A stretch of DNA of 13,851 nucleotides from Candidatus Melainabacteria bacterium (GTDB lineage Bacteria > Cyanobacteriota > Vampirovibrionia > Vampirovibrionales > JAJTHC01): the NCBI GenBank assembly GCA_026389055.1, contig JAPLIO010000217.1, positions 1 to 13,851 on the forward strand, in the 5' to 3' direction. The notes below the pieces were generated by a model, which did not search any database, was not told the DNA's origin, and saw nothing but the letters and a program-made list of their open reading frames with translations. How positions within the stretch are numbered: position 1 is the stretch's first letter; every line of letters begins with the position of its first letter. This document shows positions 1 to 7,864 of the stretch, piece by piece. The translations under genes were made by a program, and so were the position numbers.

Positions 1-100
1 ATAGCGTAAATTTTTTCTGTGTAGGGGTGCGATTTATCGCATCCGTTTGGGGATTGTGGGGCGGACGTGATAAATCACGCCCCTACATTAAATACGCTAT
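1..100. repeat. Palindromic interspersed repeat (MITE-like)
   Basis: Two 25-nt arms, 20-44 and 63-87, are inverted copies that match at 21 of 25 positions. Each begins TGTAGGGG and ends TCC on its own reading strand. Outside them, ATAGCGTA at 1-8 is matched by TACGCTAT at 93-100, so the whole 100 bp folds on itself. Each arm is also a small hairpin around GATTTATC, and the four differences between arms come as two pairs that keep the hairpin paired. The left end may extend beyond the window. There is no ORF inside. A non-autonomous mobile or REP-like element is the simplest reading. Confidence 0.7.
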
Positions 101-106
101 TTAATC

Positions 107-243
107 TTTGAATTGGTATTAGATGGATACTAGGCACTGGCCAGTAAAAAACCGCAGGCGTACACACAAAGTACGTTGAGGATTTTTTGCTTGACGGTAA
201 CAACGTAGACGCTGACGATATTTCTATTTGAAAATGGTATTAA
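107..243. repeat. Repeat segment flanked by TTTGAA..TGGTATTA direct repeats
   Basis: TTTGAATTGGTATTA at 107-121 and TTTGAAAATGGTATTAA at 227-243 flank about 105 bp. Positions 150-222 of this segment align with 10588-10658 elsewhere in the window. The shared blocks AACCGCAGG, GTACAC, AGTAC, TGAGGATT, ACAACG and GATATT occur in the same order with only two small gaps (about 45 of 73 positions identical by eye). The right-hand direct repeat contains the TAA stop codon of the minus-strand gene that ends at 240. It is probably a degenerate member of a dispersed element family. Confidence 0.55.
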
Positions 244-3200
244 GCAGGGTATAACGTTGAAAGCGAAGGATCTAATAATCGGCTACCATGGGTATCAAAT
301 AAAATCGAAACCACACTACGTTCTTCCAACGGTACAACGGCTTGTACGGTACCCGTACCGTACTCATCATGCCGAACCCGCATACCAACGGTTATCTTGC
401 CCACTATCTCACCACTGCCAACAGCAGGGCTATCATTAACGAGAGAAGGGTCTACGGCTGTTTCTACCGCCGTAACCGAACTATTCACGCTGGTGGTTGC
501 CTTAGAGTACGGTGTTGCATCTGTTAAAGTATCTAATTGTGTAGATAAAGTTTGCCAATCCGCTGTAGCAGCAACCGAAGAAGGTGAGGGTTGTTCTTCA
601 ACGACGACTGCCTCTATTTTAGGTAATTGTTGTACGATGGAAGCAACAGACGGTGGGGAATCTACCCTCAAGAAAGGCTCTGCTTCAAGCACCGTAGCTG
701 GAATGACTGTTTGAGGGGGGGCTTCAGTGGGGTGTTTTTCTCCGAAATCGGGTAATTCGGTTAAATCAAAGTTAAACATCGGGAAGTCTGCATGGTTACT
801 ATCACCATGATGGGGTGCATCAGCAACGAAAAGGTCTGGTTGTACAGAAAAATCTAATAAACCTGCTTCAGGTAGCGGGTGAAGCGGGTGTTGCTCCACC
901 ACCAACTCTGCCAATGCTTCAGTAGGAGGGGCAAGAGGAGACAACGGTACTTCAGGTAACGATTCTACCGGTTTAACCGCCCATTGCCCTTGAGGATGAT
1001 TCGCCACCAACGGTGCTTGAGCTTCGTGTAGCAGTTGGGCATCCATGGTAACGGTAGGTAGGTGTTCAAAAACTTGTGAAAATACTGAATCTGAAGCGGT
1101 AGAAGCAATCGGTTCGGGGGTTTCCATCACCGCTATTTCTTCTGTCAAACGGTTAGCTACAGGAGGAGCCACTGCGACGAAATCTTCTATTTCGACAAAA
1201 GGAATAACGTTTTCCATTACGGCTCGTTGGGCAGATGCTTCAAACCACGCTGCTTCATCAGGGCTTATGGCTTCTATTTCAGGGGGTGGCTCATCTATGC
1301 CATCTAGTAGTTGAGCATCTAAAAACTCCGAAAGATGGGAGGTTGGAATAGCCGTTGCAGGTTTTCCTGTTACATTAAAACCAGTTGTTTCAAATTGGGC
1401 TTCTGTTGTCGTATAGAATGATTCAATATCCGCCATCATATCATCAGGCAAACAAGGGTGTAAGGCATGGGTATTGGCTACAATTTCTTCGGTTAAAGCA
1501 ATTTCCCCCAGTTGTAAGGCGGGTGAATGGGGATCGGCTACCACTGCATCAGGATAAGCTTCAGGATGCAGGGTAGATGATTTAGCCGAGGGCAACGGGG
1601 CTTCTTTTCTCAATTCTCGTTCTAAAATTTTACGCCAATGGGCGGGCATCTGCCCTAAAATACTATTGTAGTACTCTCCATCTACACCAGCGGGTAACTG
1701 GGTTTCTTCTTCTTCAGAGTCTGAATTGACATCAGGACGTTTACCTTCAGGCAAATTCAACGTATCCAACGGAGGTAACGCTTCTTCATCCAAAGTATCA
1801 TGGCTAGTTCGGTTGTGTTTGGCTTCTCCTTGGGAGGGTAACTCTTCAACAGAAGCTGGTAGCGGCGAGAACAAGGCTGAAGCCTCGCCGTAAGTGGTGG
1901 ATTCTTGCAATAAAAACTCTCTAGCAGTTGCCCCTGTGTTAAACCGATTTTGTGAATGTTTATCAATTAAATGAATGACCGTAGACCCTTGAGCAGCGAT
2001 GTGAATCCAGCTATCATCATCTTCTGCTTCAGTGTTTGAAGGGGGGGCTACTAGAGTCTCTTGTAAAGCGGGTAGTGCCACCGAAGGCGTTATCACGGAT
2101 GGAGCAGCTGGCGAATGGCTGGTAGACAAAGAATGAATAGGAGGTAGCCCTAACACCAGTAGGAGGTTGTTGGTGGCTTCTTTCCCTTGCAATAAAACCA
2201 AGCCTTCAGGGGCTAATAGCTCTACGGATAAGTTAAAGCCTAGAGTCTGTTGATCATCGGTTACTGCTAGTTGGGTTGCGGTGCCTTGTTTACGCCATTG
2301 CCCCTGAATAAACGGTAGATTAGCTTGGTAAAGCGTCTTGTTTGTGGGGTTCAGTAGTTGGTTCATGCTGGTTTGATAATCCGCATTGAGTACCGCTAAA
2401 GCTAATTGATCTTTCCCTAACGATAACTTGGCAATTTCCTGAGCAATTGTTTTTACCAACCAAGGCAATACAGCCGTAGGTAACGTGCTTAAATCTACCA
2501 CCCAAAGGGCTGCATGAGGAGCTTGATTGACCAATTGAGCAATAGAAAAATAACTGGCTTGAGGTTGTTTGGCAAATAAGCTGGTTTGTTCCATTCGGTG
2601 TAATTGCCTGTATAATAACCCTGCCCCGCTTTGTTCTAAATACTGATTGAGCGTTTGCAAGGCTTCAATAGGCTGGGTTACGTTAGCAAATGCGTGGGCA
2701 TATTGGTTCCAAGCACCCGCCTGAAGGGGTTCTGGTAGCTGGGCAATACAATCACTTATGAGGGATTCCACCCCATAAGCTTCAACAGAATAAAACACCC
2801 CACCCGCTTCACCTAGCTGAACAACCGAAACATTGGGTAATGCCAGTTGTTTAAAAACGCCTAATAAATCTAATACAATGGGTAGTTTACCCAACCCTCG
2901 TAATTGCATCAGCAGGGTTACTAAGGTTTCAGTTAACACCAGTTTATCGGCACTTTGTAATAAGGTGTTTGAAAGTAAGTAATCTTGATGAAGCGTTAAA
3001 TTGGGGCAGAATACGTCTGATAAAGCAATGGCATCCCCTTCTTGTTGAATAGAAGGGCTGAGTGCAGTTAAAACCGCATTACTGGCAACCCAATACAGGT
3101 GTTTTGCATCAGTAACCGTTTGTTTTGTTGCCCATGTAGCCTCAACTACTACCAATGGGCTGGGGTCGGGCGTTTGTGGTGGCAGAGGGGCAACAGGGCT

Positions 3201-3407
3201 AACCGTTTCAATATGCAAAAAAGCCCGTTCGTCTTGGCTACTTTCTGCTAATAGTAAATGCCCAATGGTTAAGTTATACGCCAATGGCACATGTACCCTA
3301 ATACCTTGATTAGTTAGCTGTAAGGCTTCAACTTGAAGAGAAACAGCGTTTAATAAGCTAGGGGTTAAACTTTTCCAACGATTAACAACAGTGGCAGATA
3401 GACCCAT
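240..3407 (-). CDS. Large unrecognised protein with C-terminal PcrA/UvrD-like Tudor domain
   Basis: This is a 1055-residue protein of unknown function. Residues 1 to about 430 look globular (regular hydrophobic alternation, few charges), but I see no Walker A or other catalytic motif. Residues of about 440-1000 are rich in Pro, Glu, Asp, Ala and Ser with acidic runs such as EDDD and SEEEE, so they are probably disordered. Residues of about 1001-1055 contain VGMRVRHDEYGTGTV followed by a VSILFDTHGSRLL strand. This matches the pattern of the small Tudor/SH3-like domain at the C terminus of PcrA/UvrD helicases, which in PcrA contacts RNA polymerase. No helicase motifs accompany it. The start ATG has no clear Shine-Dalgarno sequence. 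The gene is divergent from the nucleoside transporter gene across 173 bp. Its stop codon lies inside a dispersed repeat. A transcription- or DNA-associated scaffold role is inference. Confidence 0.8.
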   Translation of the reverse strand: MGLSATVVNRWKSLTPSLLNAVSLQVEALQLTNQGIRVHVPLAYNLTIGHLLLAESSQDERAFLHIETVSPVAPLPPQTPDPSPLVVVEATWATKQTVTDAKHLYWVASNAVLTALSPSIQQEGDAIALSDVFCPNLTLHQDYLLSNTLLQSADKLVLTETLVTLLMQLRGLGKLPIVLDLLGVFKQLALPNVSVVQLGEAGGVFYSVEAYGVESLISDCIAQLPEPLQAGAWNQYAHAFANVTQPIEALQTLNQYLEQSGAGLLYRQLHRMEQTSLFAKQPQASYFSIAQLVNQAPHAALWVVDLSTLPTAVLPWLVKTIAQEIAKLSLGKDQLALAVLNADYQTSMNQLLNPTNKTLYQANLPFIQGQWRKQGTATQLAVTDDQQTLGFNLSVELLAPEGLVLLQGKEATNNLLLVLGLPPIHSLSTSHSPAAPSVITPSVALPALQETLVAPPSNTEAEDDDSWIHIAAQGSTVIHLIDKHSQNRFNTGATAREFLLQESTTYGEASALFSPLPASVEELPSQGEAKHNRTSHDTLDEEALPPLDTLNLPEGKRPDVNSDSEEEETQLPAGVDGEYYNSILGQMPAHWRKILERELRKEAPLPSAKSSTLHPEAYPDAVVADPHSPALQLGEIALTEEIVANTHALHPCLPDDMMADIESFYTTTEAQFETTGFNVTGKPATAIPTSHLSEFLDAQLLDGIDEPPPEIEAISPDEAAWFEASAQRAVMENVIPFVEIEDFVAVAPPVANRLTEEIAVMETPEPIASTASDSVFSQVFEHLPTVTMDAQLLHEAQAPLVANHPQGQWAVKPVESLPEVPLSPLAPPTEALAELVVEQHPLHPLPEAGLLDFSVQPDLFVADAPHHGDSNHADFPMFNFDLTELPDFGEKHPTEAPPQTVIPATVLEAEPFLRVDSPPSVASIVQQLPKIEAVVVEEQPSPSSVAATADWQTLSTQLDTLTDATPYSKATTSVNSSVTAVETAVDPSLVNDSPAVGSGEIVGKITVGMRVRHDEYGTGTVQAVVPLEERSVVSILFDTHGSRLLDPSLSTLYPA

Positions 3408-3506
3408 GAGTATCAGAACCCTTTATCAAATTATTTGTCGCTATCTCTTTATTTTAGAAGATAAAGCCTTAAAAAGGCTAGCTCTTTCAAAAAACACTAT
3501 CACTAG

Positions 3507-3535
3507 TTGAGATTTACACACGTTTTATCCATAAT
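3507..3535 (+). promoter_or_regulatory. Sigma-70-type promoter for the nucleoside transporter gene
   Basis: TTGAGA at 3507-3512 is followed by a 17-bp spacer and CATAAT at 3530-3535. Transcription would begin near 3542 and give a leader of about 40 nt. TGAGGA at 3566-3571, nine bases before the ATG, is the likely ribosome-binding site. A small inverted repeat, AGCCTT-AAA-AAGGCT, lies at 3465-3479 in the same divergent region. Confidence 0.6.
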
Positions 3536-3580
3536 AAGATGTAAGCACTTAGGCGAATAAGACAATGAGGATTAAAGACA

Positions 3581-5101
3581 ATGATAGCAACAACAGCAAC
3601 TTGGTGGATATTCCCTACTATTGGCGTTTTCACATTTTTGTTTGGCAGCTTTTTATTTTCTAACAATAAAAAAGCCATTGATTGGGGCTTAATTGTCCGT
3701 TGCCTGTGCTTTCAAGTGCTAATTGCCGTTTTATTGCTAGAGCTACCCCAAGGCAGAGTGTTTTTTCAACAATTAGGGCAGGGGGTTGAACAAATTCAAG
3801 GGTTTGCCAACCAAGGGGCTGCCTTTGTATTTGGCGGTATTGCCTCTAAACCAGAGGTGTTAGCTTCTATTTTTGGGGCAGATGGCAGTTTTATTTTCGC
3901 CTTAAAACTCATTCCGAGTTTAATTTTTATTGGCTGTTTAATCCATATCGCCTACTATTTTAATATTTTACAAAAAATTGTAAAGATAGTGGCTTGGGTG
4001 ATGAACTTGGTACTAGGTGTTAGCGGAGCAGAAACCCTTTCTAACAGTGCCAGCGTGTTTTTAGGGCAAATTGAAGCCCAAATGTTGGTGCGTCCTTATC
4101 TGGCTACCATGACGCAATCCGAACTGCTTGCCATTATGGCGGGTAGCATGGCGTGTATTTCTGGCGGGATGATGGCTATCTACATTGGCATGGGCATTCC
4201 TTCCAGCTATCTATTAACCGCTAGTTTAATGGCAGTGCCTGCTGCGTTTGCCATTGCCAAAATATTGATTCCTGAAACGCACTTGCCTGATACACAGGGT
4301 AGTTTGAAGTTGGTTTCTGAACAACGAGCAGTCAACTTTGTTGATGCGGCTTCTCAAGGTGCTAACGAAGGGTGGCATATTGGTGTTAGTGTTATTACCA
4401 TGTTAATTGCCTTTATTGCCTTGGTAGCCTTTTTAGATGCTGGCTTGGGGTTATTTGGTAAACAACTAATAACCTGGGGGGTAAACGCCCACCTTTGGGG
4501 GATGGATTTAACGCAGTTGAGTATGGGGCAGATGTTGGGTGCAGGGTTTTATTGGGTGGCATTGCTGTTGGGTGTTCCTGCAGAAGAGGCCCAATTTGCA
4601 GGTAGCTTAATGGGTACCAAGTTGGTTTTGAATGAATTTGTGGCTTATAGCCAACTGCTAACAGGGGTAAAAGCCGGGTTAATTACCCCACAAAGCCAAG
4701 CGATATTATCGTTTGCTTTATGTGGGTTTGCTAACTTAAGTTCTGTAGCCATGCAGTTGGGTGGCATTGGTGCCATGGTGCCTGAACGTCGTGCTGAAAT
4801 TGCGAAATTAGGTATTAAGGCAATGTTGGCAGGTAATTTAGCGTCTTATCTTTCCGCTACGATGGCGGGTATGCTATTGCATGTGGAACACGCACCTGAA
4901 ACGCCTATTTGGGGTATGTGGGGTATTGGCGTGCTAGCCGTGGTGATTATTCTCTTTTCTCGGTGGTTTTTCCCAAAGCCTGCCTATCAGCTTCAAGCAG
5001 ACTTATTTAAACCGTTGGTTACGAAACCACCAAGCCCTCAAGTGTTTAAACCCTTACCTGAAGGGGCAGTTGTTCTTCCTACCGTTGTGGGAACCCCTTA
5101 A
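3581..5101 (+). CDS. Concentrative nucleoside transporter (CNT/NupC family)
   Basis: This is an inner-membrane symporter that imports nucleosides using a cation gradient. The protein has 506 residues, longer than E. coli NupC (about 400), with hydrophobic segments along most of its length. Family signatures are present: GAETLSNSASVFLGQIEAQ at 149-167 followed by RPYL at 171-174, NEFVAY at 351-356, and SFALCGFANLSS at 377-388. By comparison with the Vibrio cholerae CNT structure, E165, E352, F383, N385 and S388 correspond to nucleoside-contacting residues. The usual Gln-Thr-Glu of the first site is Gln-Ile-Glu here (163-165), which may alter base preference. Residues after about 465 form a Pro/Lys-rich hydrophilic tail. 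The ATG start is supported by an upstream GAGGA and a good promoter. The gene appears monocistronic. The family call is firm; the substrate (nucleoside type, H+ or Na+) is not determined. Confidence 0.93.
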   Translation: MIATTATWWIFPTIGVFTFLFGSFLFSNNKKAIDWGLIVRCLCFQVLIAVLLLELPQGRVFFQQLGQGVEQIQGFANQGAAFVFGGIASKPEVLASIFGADGSFIFALKLIPSLIFIGCLIHIAYYFNILQKIVKIVAWVMNLVLGVSGAETLSNSASVFLGQIEAQMLVRPYLATMTQSELLAIMAGSMACISGGMMAIYIGMGIPSSYLLTASLMAVPAAFAIAKILIPETHLPDTQGSLKLVSEQRAVNFVDAASQGANEGWHIGVSVITMLIAFIALVAFLDAGLGLFGKQLITWGVNAHLWGMDLTQLSMGQMLGAGFYWVALLLGVPAEEAQFAGSLMGTKLVLNEFVAYSQLLTGVKAGLITPQSQAILSFALCGFANLSSVAMQLGGIGAMVPERRAEIAKLGIKAMLAGNLASYLSATMAGMLLHVEHAPETPIWGMWGIGVLAVVIILFSRWFFPKPAYQLQADLFKPLVTKPPSPQVFKPLPEGAVVLPTVVGTP

Positions 5102-5142
5102 TCATCGTTATTGTAACAATGCCTAGTTAAAATAGGAATCAC

Positions 5143-5182
5143 TAGTAGCATCATTTTTAATGGTTGGGGTTTTATGCTACTA
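5143..5182. repeat. Stem-loop between transporter and membrane-protein genes
   Basis: TAGTAGCAT at 5143-5151 pairs perfectly with ATGCTACTA at 5174-5182 across a 22-nt loop. A shorter palindrome, ATTGTAACAAT, lies at 5110-5120 just after the transporter stop codon. Neither has the T-tract of a classical terminator. These could be end-of-transcript structures or a leader element for the next gene. Confidence 0.4.
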
Positions 5183-5237
5183 ATTCGTGTCGTACTCGTT
5201 TACTTTTGGGAATAACTAACCACTATGGTCAGAAGAT

Positions 5238-6941
5238 GTGGTTTCTGTTACGCAACCTGTAATAAGAATAACAGATCAAGTCATTCCGATAGCAGCTGCG
5301 TGTATTGGTGCTTTAGCTCTATTAGCTAAGCCTGTTCAAACTGCTTGCATCAAAACTGCCGATAACTTAAAGAGTTGGGCATCCACGCTCAGCATCGTCA
5401 AAAATAATGCTCAGGCAAGAGCATTTGTAGAAGAAAGGCTCTCTGACGAGAATAAAGTCCTCTTCATAGGCGGAGCTGGGATTGTTGCTATGGAGCTACT
5501 ACTGAGTGTTGGTTTAGCTATTGCAGATGCCATTATTGTTAGAGGGCTTGAAAAAGAAGCCTCCCGTGTAGCACGCTTTCAGGCAAGGGAACAAGTATTG
5601 CAAGACCCTCGGAACTTCGTTAATTATACCCCTGAACAATTAGTCGAAGCCAAAGCAGAAGCGAAAGAATCCAAAGCAAAAGACCCAAACAAACCTAAAT
5701 CGTTAAACCCACTTATTATGTTGGGTGAATCCATCAAAACAGCCAAAGAATTGACCGAACAACATAAAGGCTACGAAAGTTGGAAAGCCAACTTCATTGC
5801 AAAAGAAACAACCGCTCTGGAAAAATTAGATTTGGATACGCTTTCAGACCAAGAAAAACAAGACGCTTTGGTCGACCAAAACCGAATTACAGCCATCATT
5901 AAAACTATCGAATTAAAATCGCAACAATACCTTGCAAACGTAGAAATGGTTGTAAACATTGCTAGCACTTTCTCATTGGGGGCTGGGCTATTGGTTGGTA
6001 GCTTAATATCAAAGGGGATTGAATTAGCACAACATCAAAAATGGTTACCCAGTGATACGGAGTCTTCGGGGCTTCCATTGACTAAAAAGGCGATTACTTA
6101 TGGTTTACCTATTTTGGGTACTATCTTCTTTGCTATTTATGGCATTAAAATTCAAAAAGAAGCGGCTAAAGTGGGAAGATTTAAAGCCAAGCAGGAACTA
6201 TTAAAACACCCTGAATTGTTCGTTGCCTCTGTCAATGGGCAGAAGAAAGAGGAGGTGGCTTCATTACCCCCACTACCACCCCTTAAGAAAAAATCGTTTA
6301 TTGAATCAGTTAAAGAGGAAGTACGCTTCTTCTTTAACCTCAACAAAGATTTTGACGCTTATAAAGCCCATGAAAAAGAATTGGCTCCTAAGGAATATCA
6401 GTTAAATGAAGCATTAAAACAAGTAGATATTACCCCCGAACAATTACACAAGGCAGAAGTATTACAAAAACGGGCTTTTTATGCGTTTGAAAAAATGGAT
6501 GAAAAAACCCAACGCTATTCTGATGATGTAGAAGGTGGGGCTAGTGTGGTTACGGCGGTAATCAATAAAGTGATGGAACAAGTTTTAACGTGTGGGGCGT
6601 TCATGCTACCCATTATTATGGTCAAAGCCAATGAAAATGCTAAGAATATCAAAACAACAGGAAATGAAGTTGAAAACATTGCTCATAGCATTCCTTCAGG
6701 CATAAAAGTGATAGGCTCATTGTTATTGCTAACCCTACCTGTTTCTCTATCCACGATTTGGGCGGCACAGATGAAGAAAACGGCGGCACAAGTGGGCGTC
6801 ATGCTTTCTATGAAAGAACTAGAAGACCCCAAACGGATGCTGGTAGCCCCTAGCCTGCCCTTGGTTTCTCCTAGCAAAGCTACCAACAAAGAAGCTGAAG
6901 ACGATGACGACACCACCCAAACAACCGAAAACGTCGCTTAA
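5238..6941 (+). CDS. Unrecognised membrane protein made of three repeated units
   Basis: This 567-residue protein of unknown function contains one module three times. Each module has two hydrophobic segments and then an amphipathic motif. The motif copies are KEASRVARFQAREQVLQDP (106-124), KEAAKVGRFKAKQELLKHP (307-325) and KKTAAQVGVMLSMKELEDP (513-531). Predicted membrane segments lie near 16-33, 76-100, 237-258, 286-303, 438-461 and 488-510. Charged Lys/Glu-rich, probably helical or coiled-coil stretches at about 130-235 and 335-430 separate the modules and also resemble each other (ESIKTAKELTEQHKGYESWK versus ESVKEEVRFF..DFDAYKAH). The C terminus is acidic. The start must be the GTG at 5238, because an in-frame stop lies seven codons upstream (5217-5219) with no other start codon between. 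No strong ribosome-binding site is visible. It converges with the FliO-like gene, whose stop is 10 bp away. A role in membrane architecture or complex scaffolding is only a guess. Confidence 0.85.
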   Translation: MVSVTQPVIRITDQVIPIAAACIGALALLAKPVQTACIKTADNLKSWASTLSIVKNNAQARAFVEERLSDENKVLFIGGAGIVAMELLLSVGLAIADAIIVRGLEKEASRVARFQAREQVLQDPRNFVNYTPEQLVEAKAEAKESKAKDPNKPKSLNPLIMLGESIKTAKELTEQHKGYESWKANFIAKETTALEKLDLDTLSDQEKQDALVDQNRITAIIKTIELKSQQYLANVEMVVNIASTFSLGAGLLVGSLISKGIELAQHQKWLPSDTESSGLPLTKKAITYGLPILGTIFFAIYGIKIQKEAAKVGRFKAKQELLKHPELFVASVNGQKKEEVASLPPLPPLKKKSFIESVKEEVRFFFNLNKDFDAYKAHEKELAPKEYQLNEALKQVDITPEQLHKAEVLQKRAFYAFEKMDEKTQRYSDDVEGGASVVTAVINKVMEQVLTCGAFMLPIIMVKANENAKNIKTTGNEVENIAHSIPSGIKVIGSLLLLTLPVSLSTIWAAQMKKTAAQVGVMLSMKELEDPKRMLVAPSLPLVSPSKATNKEAEDDDDTTQTTENVA

Positions 6942-6951
6942 TACCATTGTT

Positions 6952-7560
6952 TTACCGATTTGTAAACCACGGCACATTAACACTTTGCCCCAAAATCGTC
7001 TTCGGTACACCCGCAGGGAAAGAAACACCTGTGGTGGGCGTGGCTTGAGGCGTATTGGTTAAATGCACATCGCCGTGGGCATCTACCAGTGCTTGGGTTC
7101 GTTCCGTAACCCCTGAATTGGGCATACGTTGCTGGTGCTGATGTTCTTCCTGCTGGATGGCTTGCAAGGCTTCTTGCCAACTTGCCACTTTCGTTAGTAG
7201 TTTGAGTCCATCGGGGCCGTTGCTCATTAAAAATTTTTCGCCTTCACACCGCACTAAATGGAGCAATTTATCCGCATCCAGCTGGATGGTTTCTTCTACC
7301 ACTAGGCTTCTGCTTTCCGCTTGTTCAGCTAAGCTAGTGGGGGCTCCTAGCATGCTTTTTAGCCGATTCAAAAAAACGGGATTTTTCTTTAATTGCCAAT
7401 ACATCCATAGTAAGGCGGCAATAACCAGCAAAGTCCAACTACCTACGGTGCCTAGGTATTTCCATAAAAGCACGGTGCTATTGGCTTCGGGTAACGTAGC
7501 AACAGCCGTGGGTACTTGGTGGGTAGTGGCAGTCATAGCATATGCGGTGGGGTGTGGCAT
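6952..7560 (-). CDS. fliO: FliO-like flagellar/type III export component
   Basis: FliO is a small single-span membrane protein that helps assemble the FliP-FliQ-FliR export gate in the flagellar basal body. From the ATG at 7560 the product has 202 residues. It has a short periplasmic N terminus, one membrane span (about 34-55, SWTLLVIAALLWMYW), basic residues just inside, then the typical FliO beta-rich core. In that core, LVVEETIQLDADKLLHLVRC leads into EGEKFLMSNGPDGLKLL, which follows the family pattern (hydrophobic strand, Leu-x-Leu-Val, Gly-x-x-x-Leu-Leu). The C-terminal third is Gln/His-rich and likely disordered. An upstream TTG at 7581 would add seven residues, but GGAG at 7572-7575 sits 11 bases before the ATG and favours 7560. 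No fliP, fliQ or fliR is adjacent, which is unusual. The call rests on pattern and topology, because FliO sequences are poorly conserved. Confidence 0.72.
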   Translation of the reverse strand: MPHPTAYAMTATTHQVPTAVATLPEANSTVLLWKYLGTVGSWTLLVIAALLWMYWQLKKNPVFLNRLKSMLGAPTSLAEQAESRSLVVEETIQLDADKLLHLVRCEGEKFLMSNGPDGLKLLTKVASWQEALQAIQQEEHQHQQRMPNSGVTERTQALVDAHGDVHLTNTPQATPTTGVSFPAGVPKTILGQSVNVPWFTNR

Positions 7561-7716
7561 GGGAATTAAGGCTCCAAACAAGTTAAAACGAAAGGGTACC
7601 CTTAGTTTACCGTTTTTTCAAGAAAGAGGGAAGCCACTTATTAACACCTAACAAAAAAGCTGAACTTTCAATTTTTGCTAGATTTTACTGAAATTGTTAG
7701 TTTCAAACCATAGGCA
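7561..7716. other. Gene-free upstream region of the fliO-like gene
   Basis: No convincing ORF or promoter is visible. It contains GGAG (on the minus strand, 7572-7575), the likely ribosome-binding site of the FliO-like gene, and a perfect 12-bp palindrome AAGGGTACCCTT at 7592-7603, which could be an operator or coincidental. Confidence 0.35.
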
Positions 7717-7792
7717 GTTGAAGATAGGCTGGTGCGAGGGAGAGCAGACCAATTAGGAAACCCTCTGGTTTTCGGTCAAGCCTATTTTCAAC
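7717..7792 (+). ncRNA. Candidate structured RNA with 14-bp closing stem
   Basis: GTTGAAGATAGGCT at 7717-7730 pairs with AGCCTATTTTCAAC at 7779-7792. All 14 positions pair if the seventh is a G-U wobble, which holds only for RNA read from the plus strand; on the minus strand it is a C-A mismatch. The 48-nt interior offers further pairing (GAGGG at 7736-7740 with CCCTC at 7761-7765, or GACC with GGTC). I do not recognise a known riboswitch, SRP RNA, tRNA or retron. It may be an independent small RNA or part of the leader of the downstream minus-strand gene. Confidence 0.4.
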
Positions 7793-7819
7793 GTACATGT
7801 AAACAGATTAACCAGTTGT

Positions 7820-7864
7820 TCCCCTGGGGATTATTAAGGGGGCGGTGAGCAACCCCTTAATTTT
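7820..7864. terminator. Hairpins downstream of the C-ring gene and candidate RNA
   Basis: TCCCCTGGGGA (7820-7830) is a short palindrome. ATTAAGGGG at 7833-7841 pairs perfectly with CCCCTTAAT at 7853-7861 across an 11-nt loop, and three further T residues follow on the plus strand. This could end a plus-strand transcript such as the candidate RNA at 7717-7792. The T-tract is short, so factor-independent termination is uncertain. Confidence 0.4.

Noticed and set aside
7157..7651. 164-codon plus-strand frame opposite the FliO-like gene
   Set aside because: The minus-strand frame has the FliO pattern and a membrane span. The plus-strand frame is its antisense shadow.
7717..7792. tRNA, SRP RNA or retron msr-msd
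   Set aside because: The 14-bp outer stem does not fit tRNA, the conserved SRP core is absent, and no reverse transcriptase is nearby.
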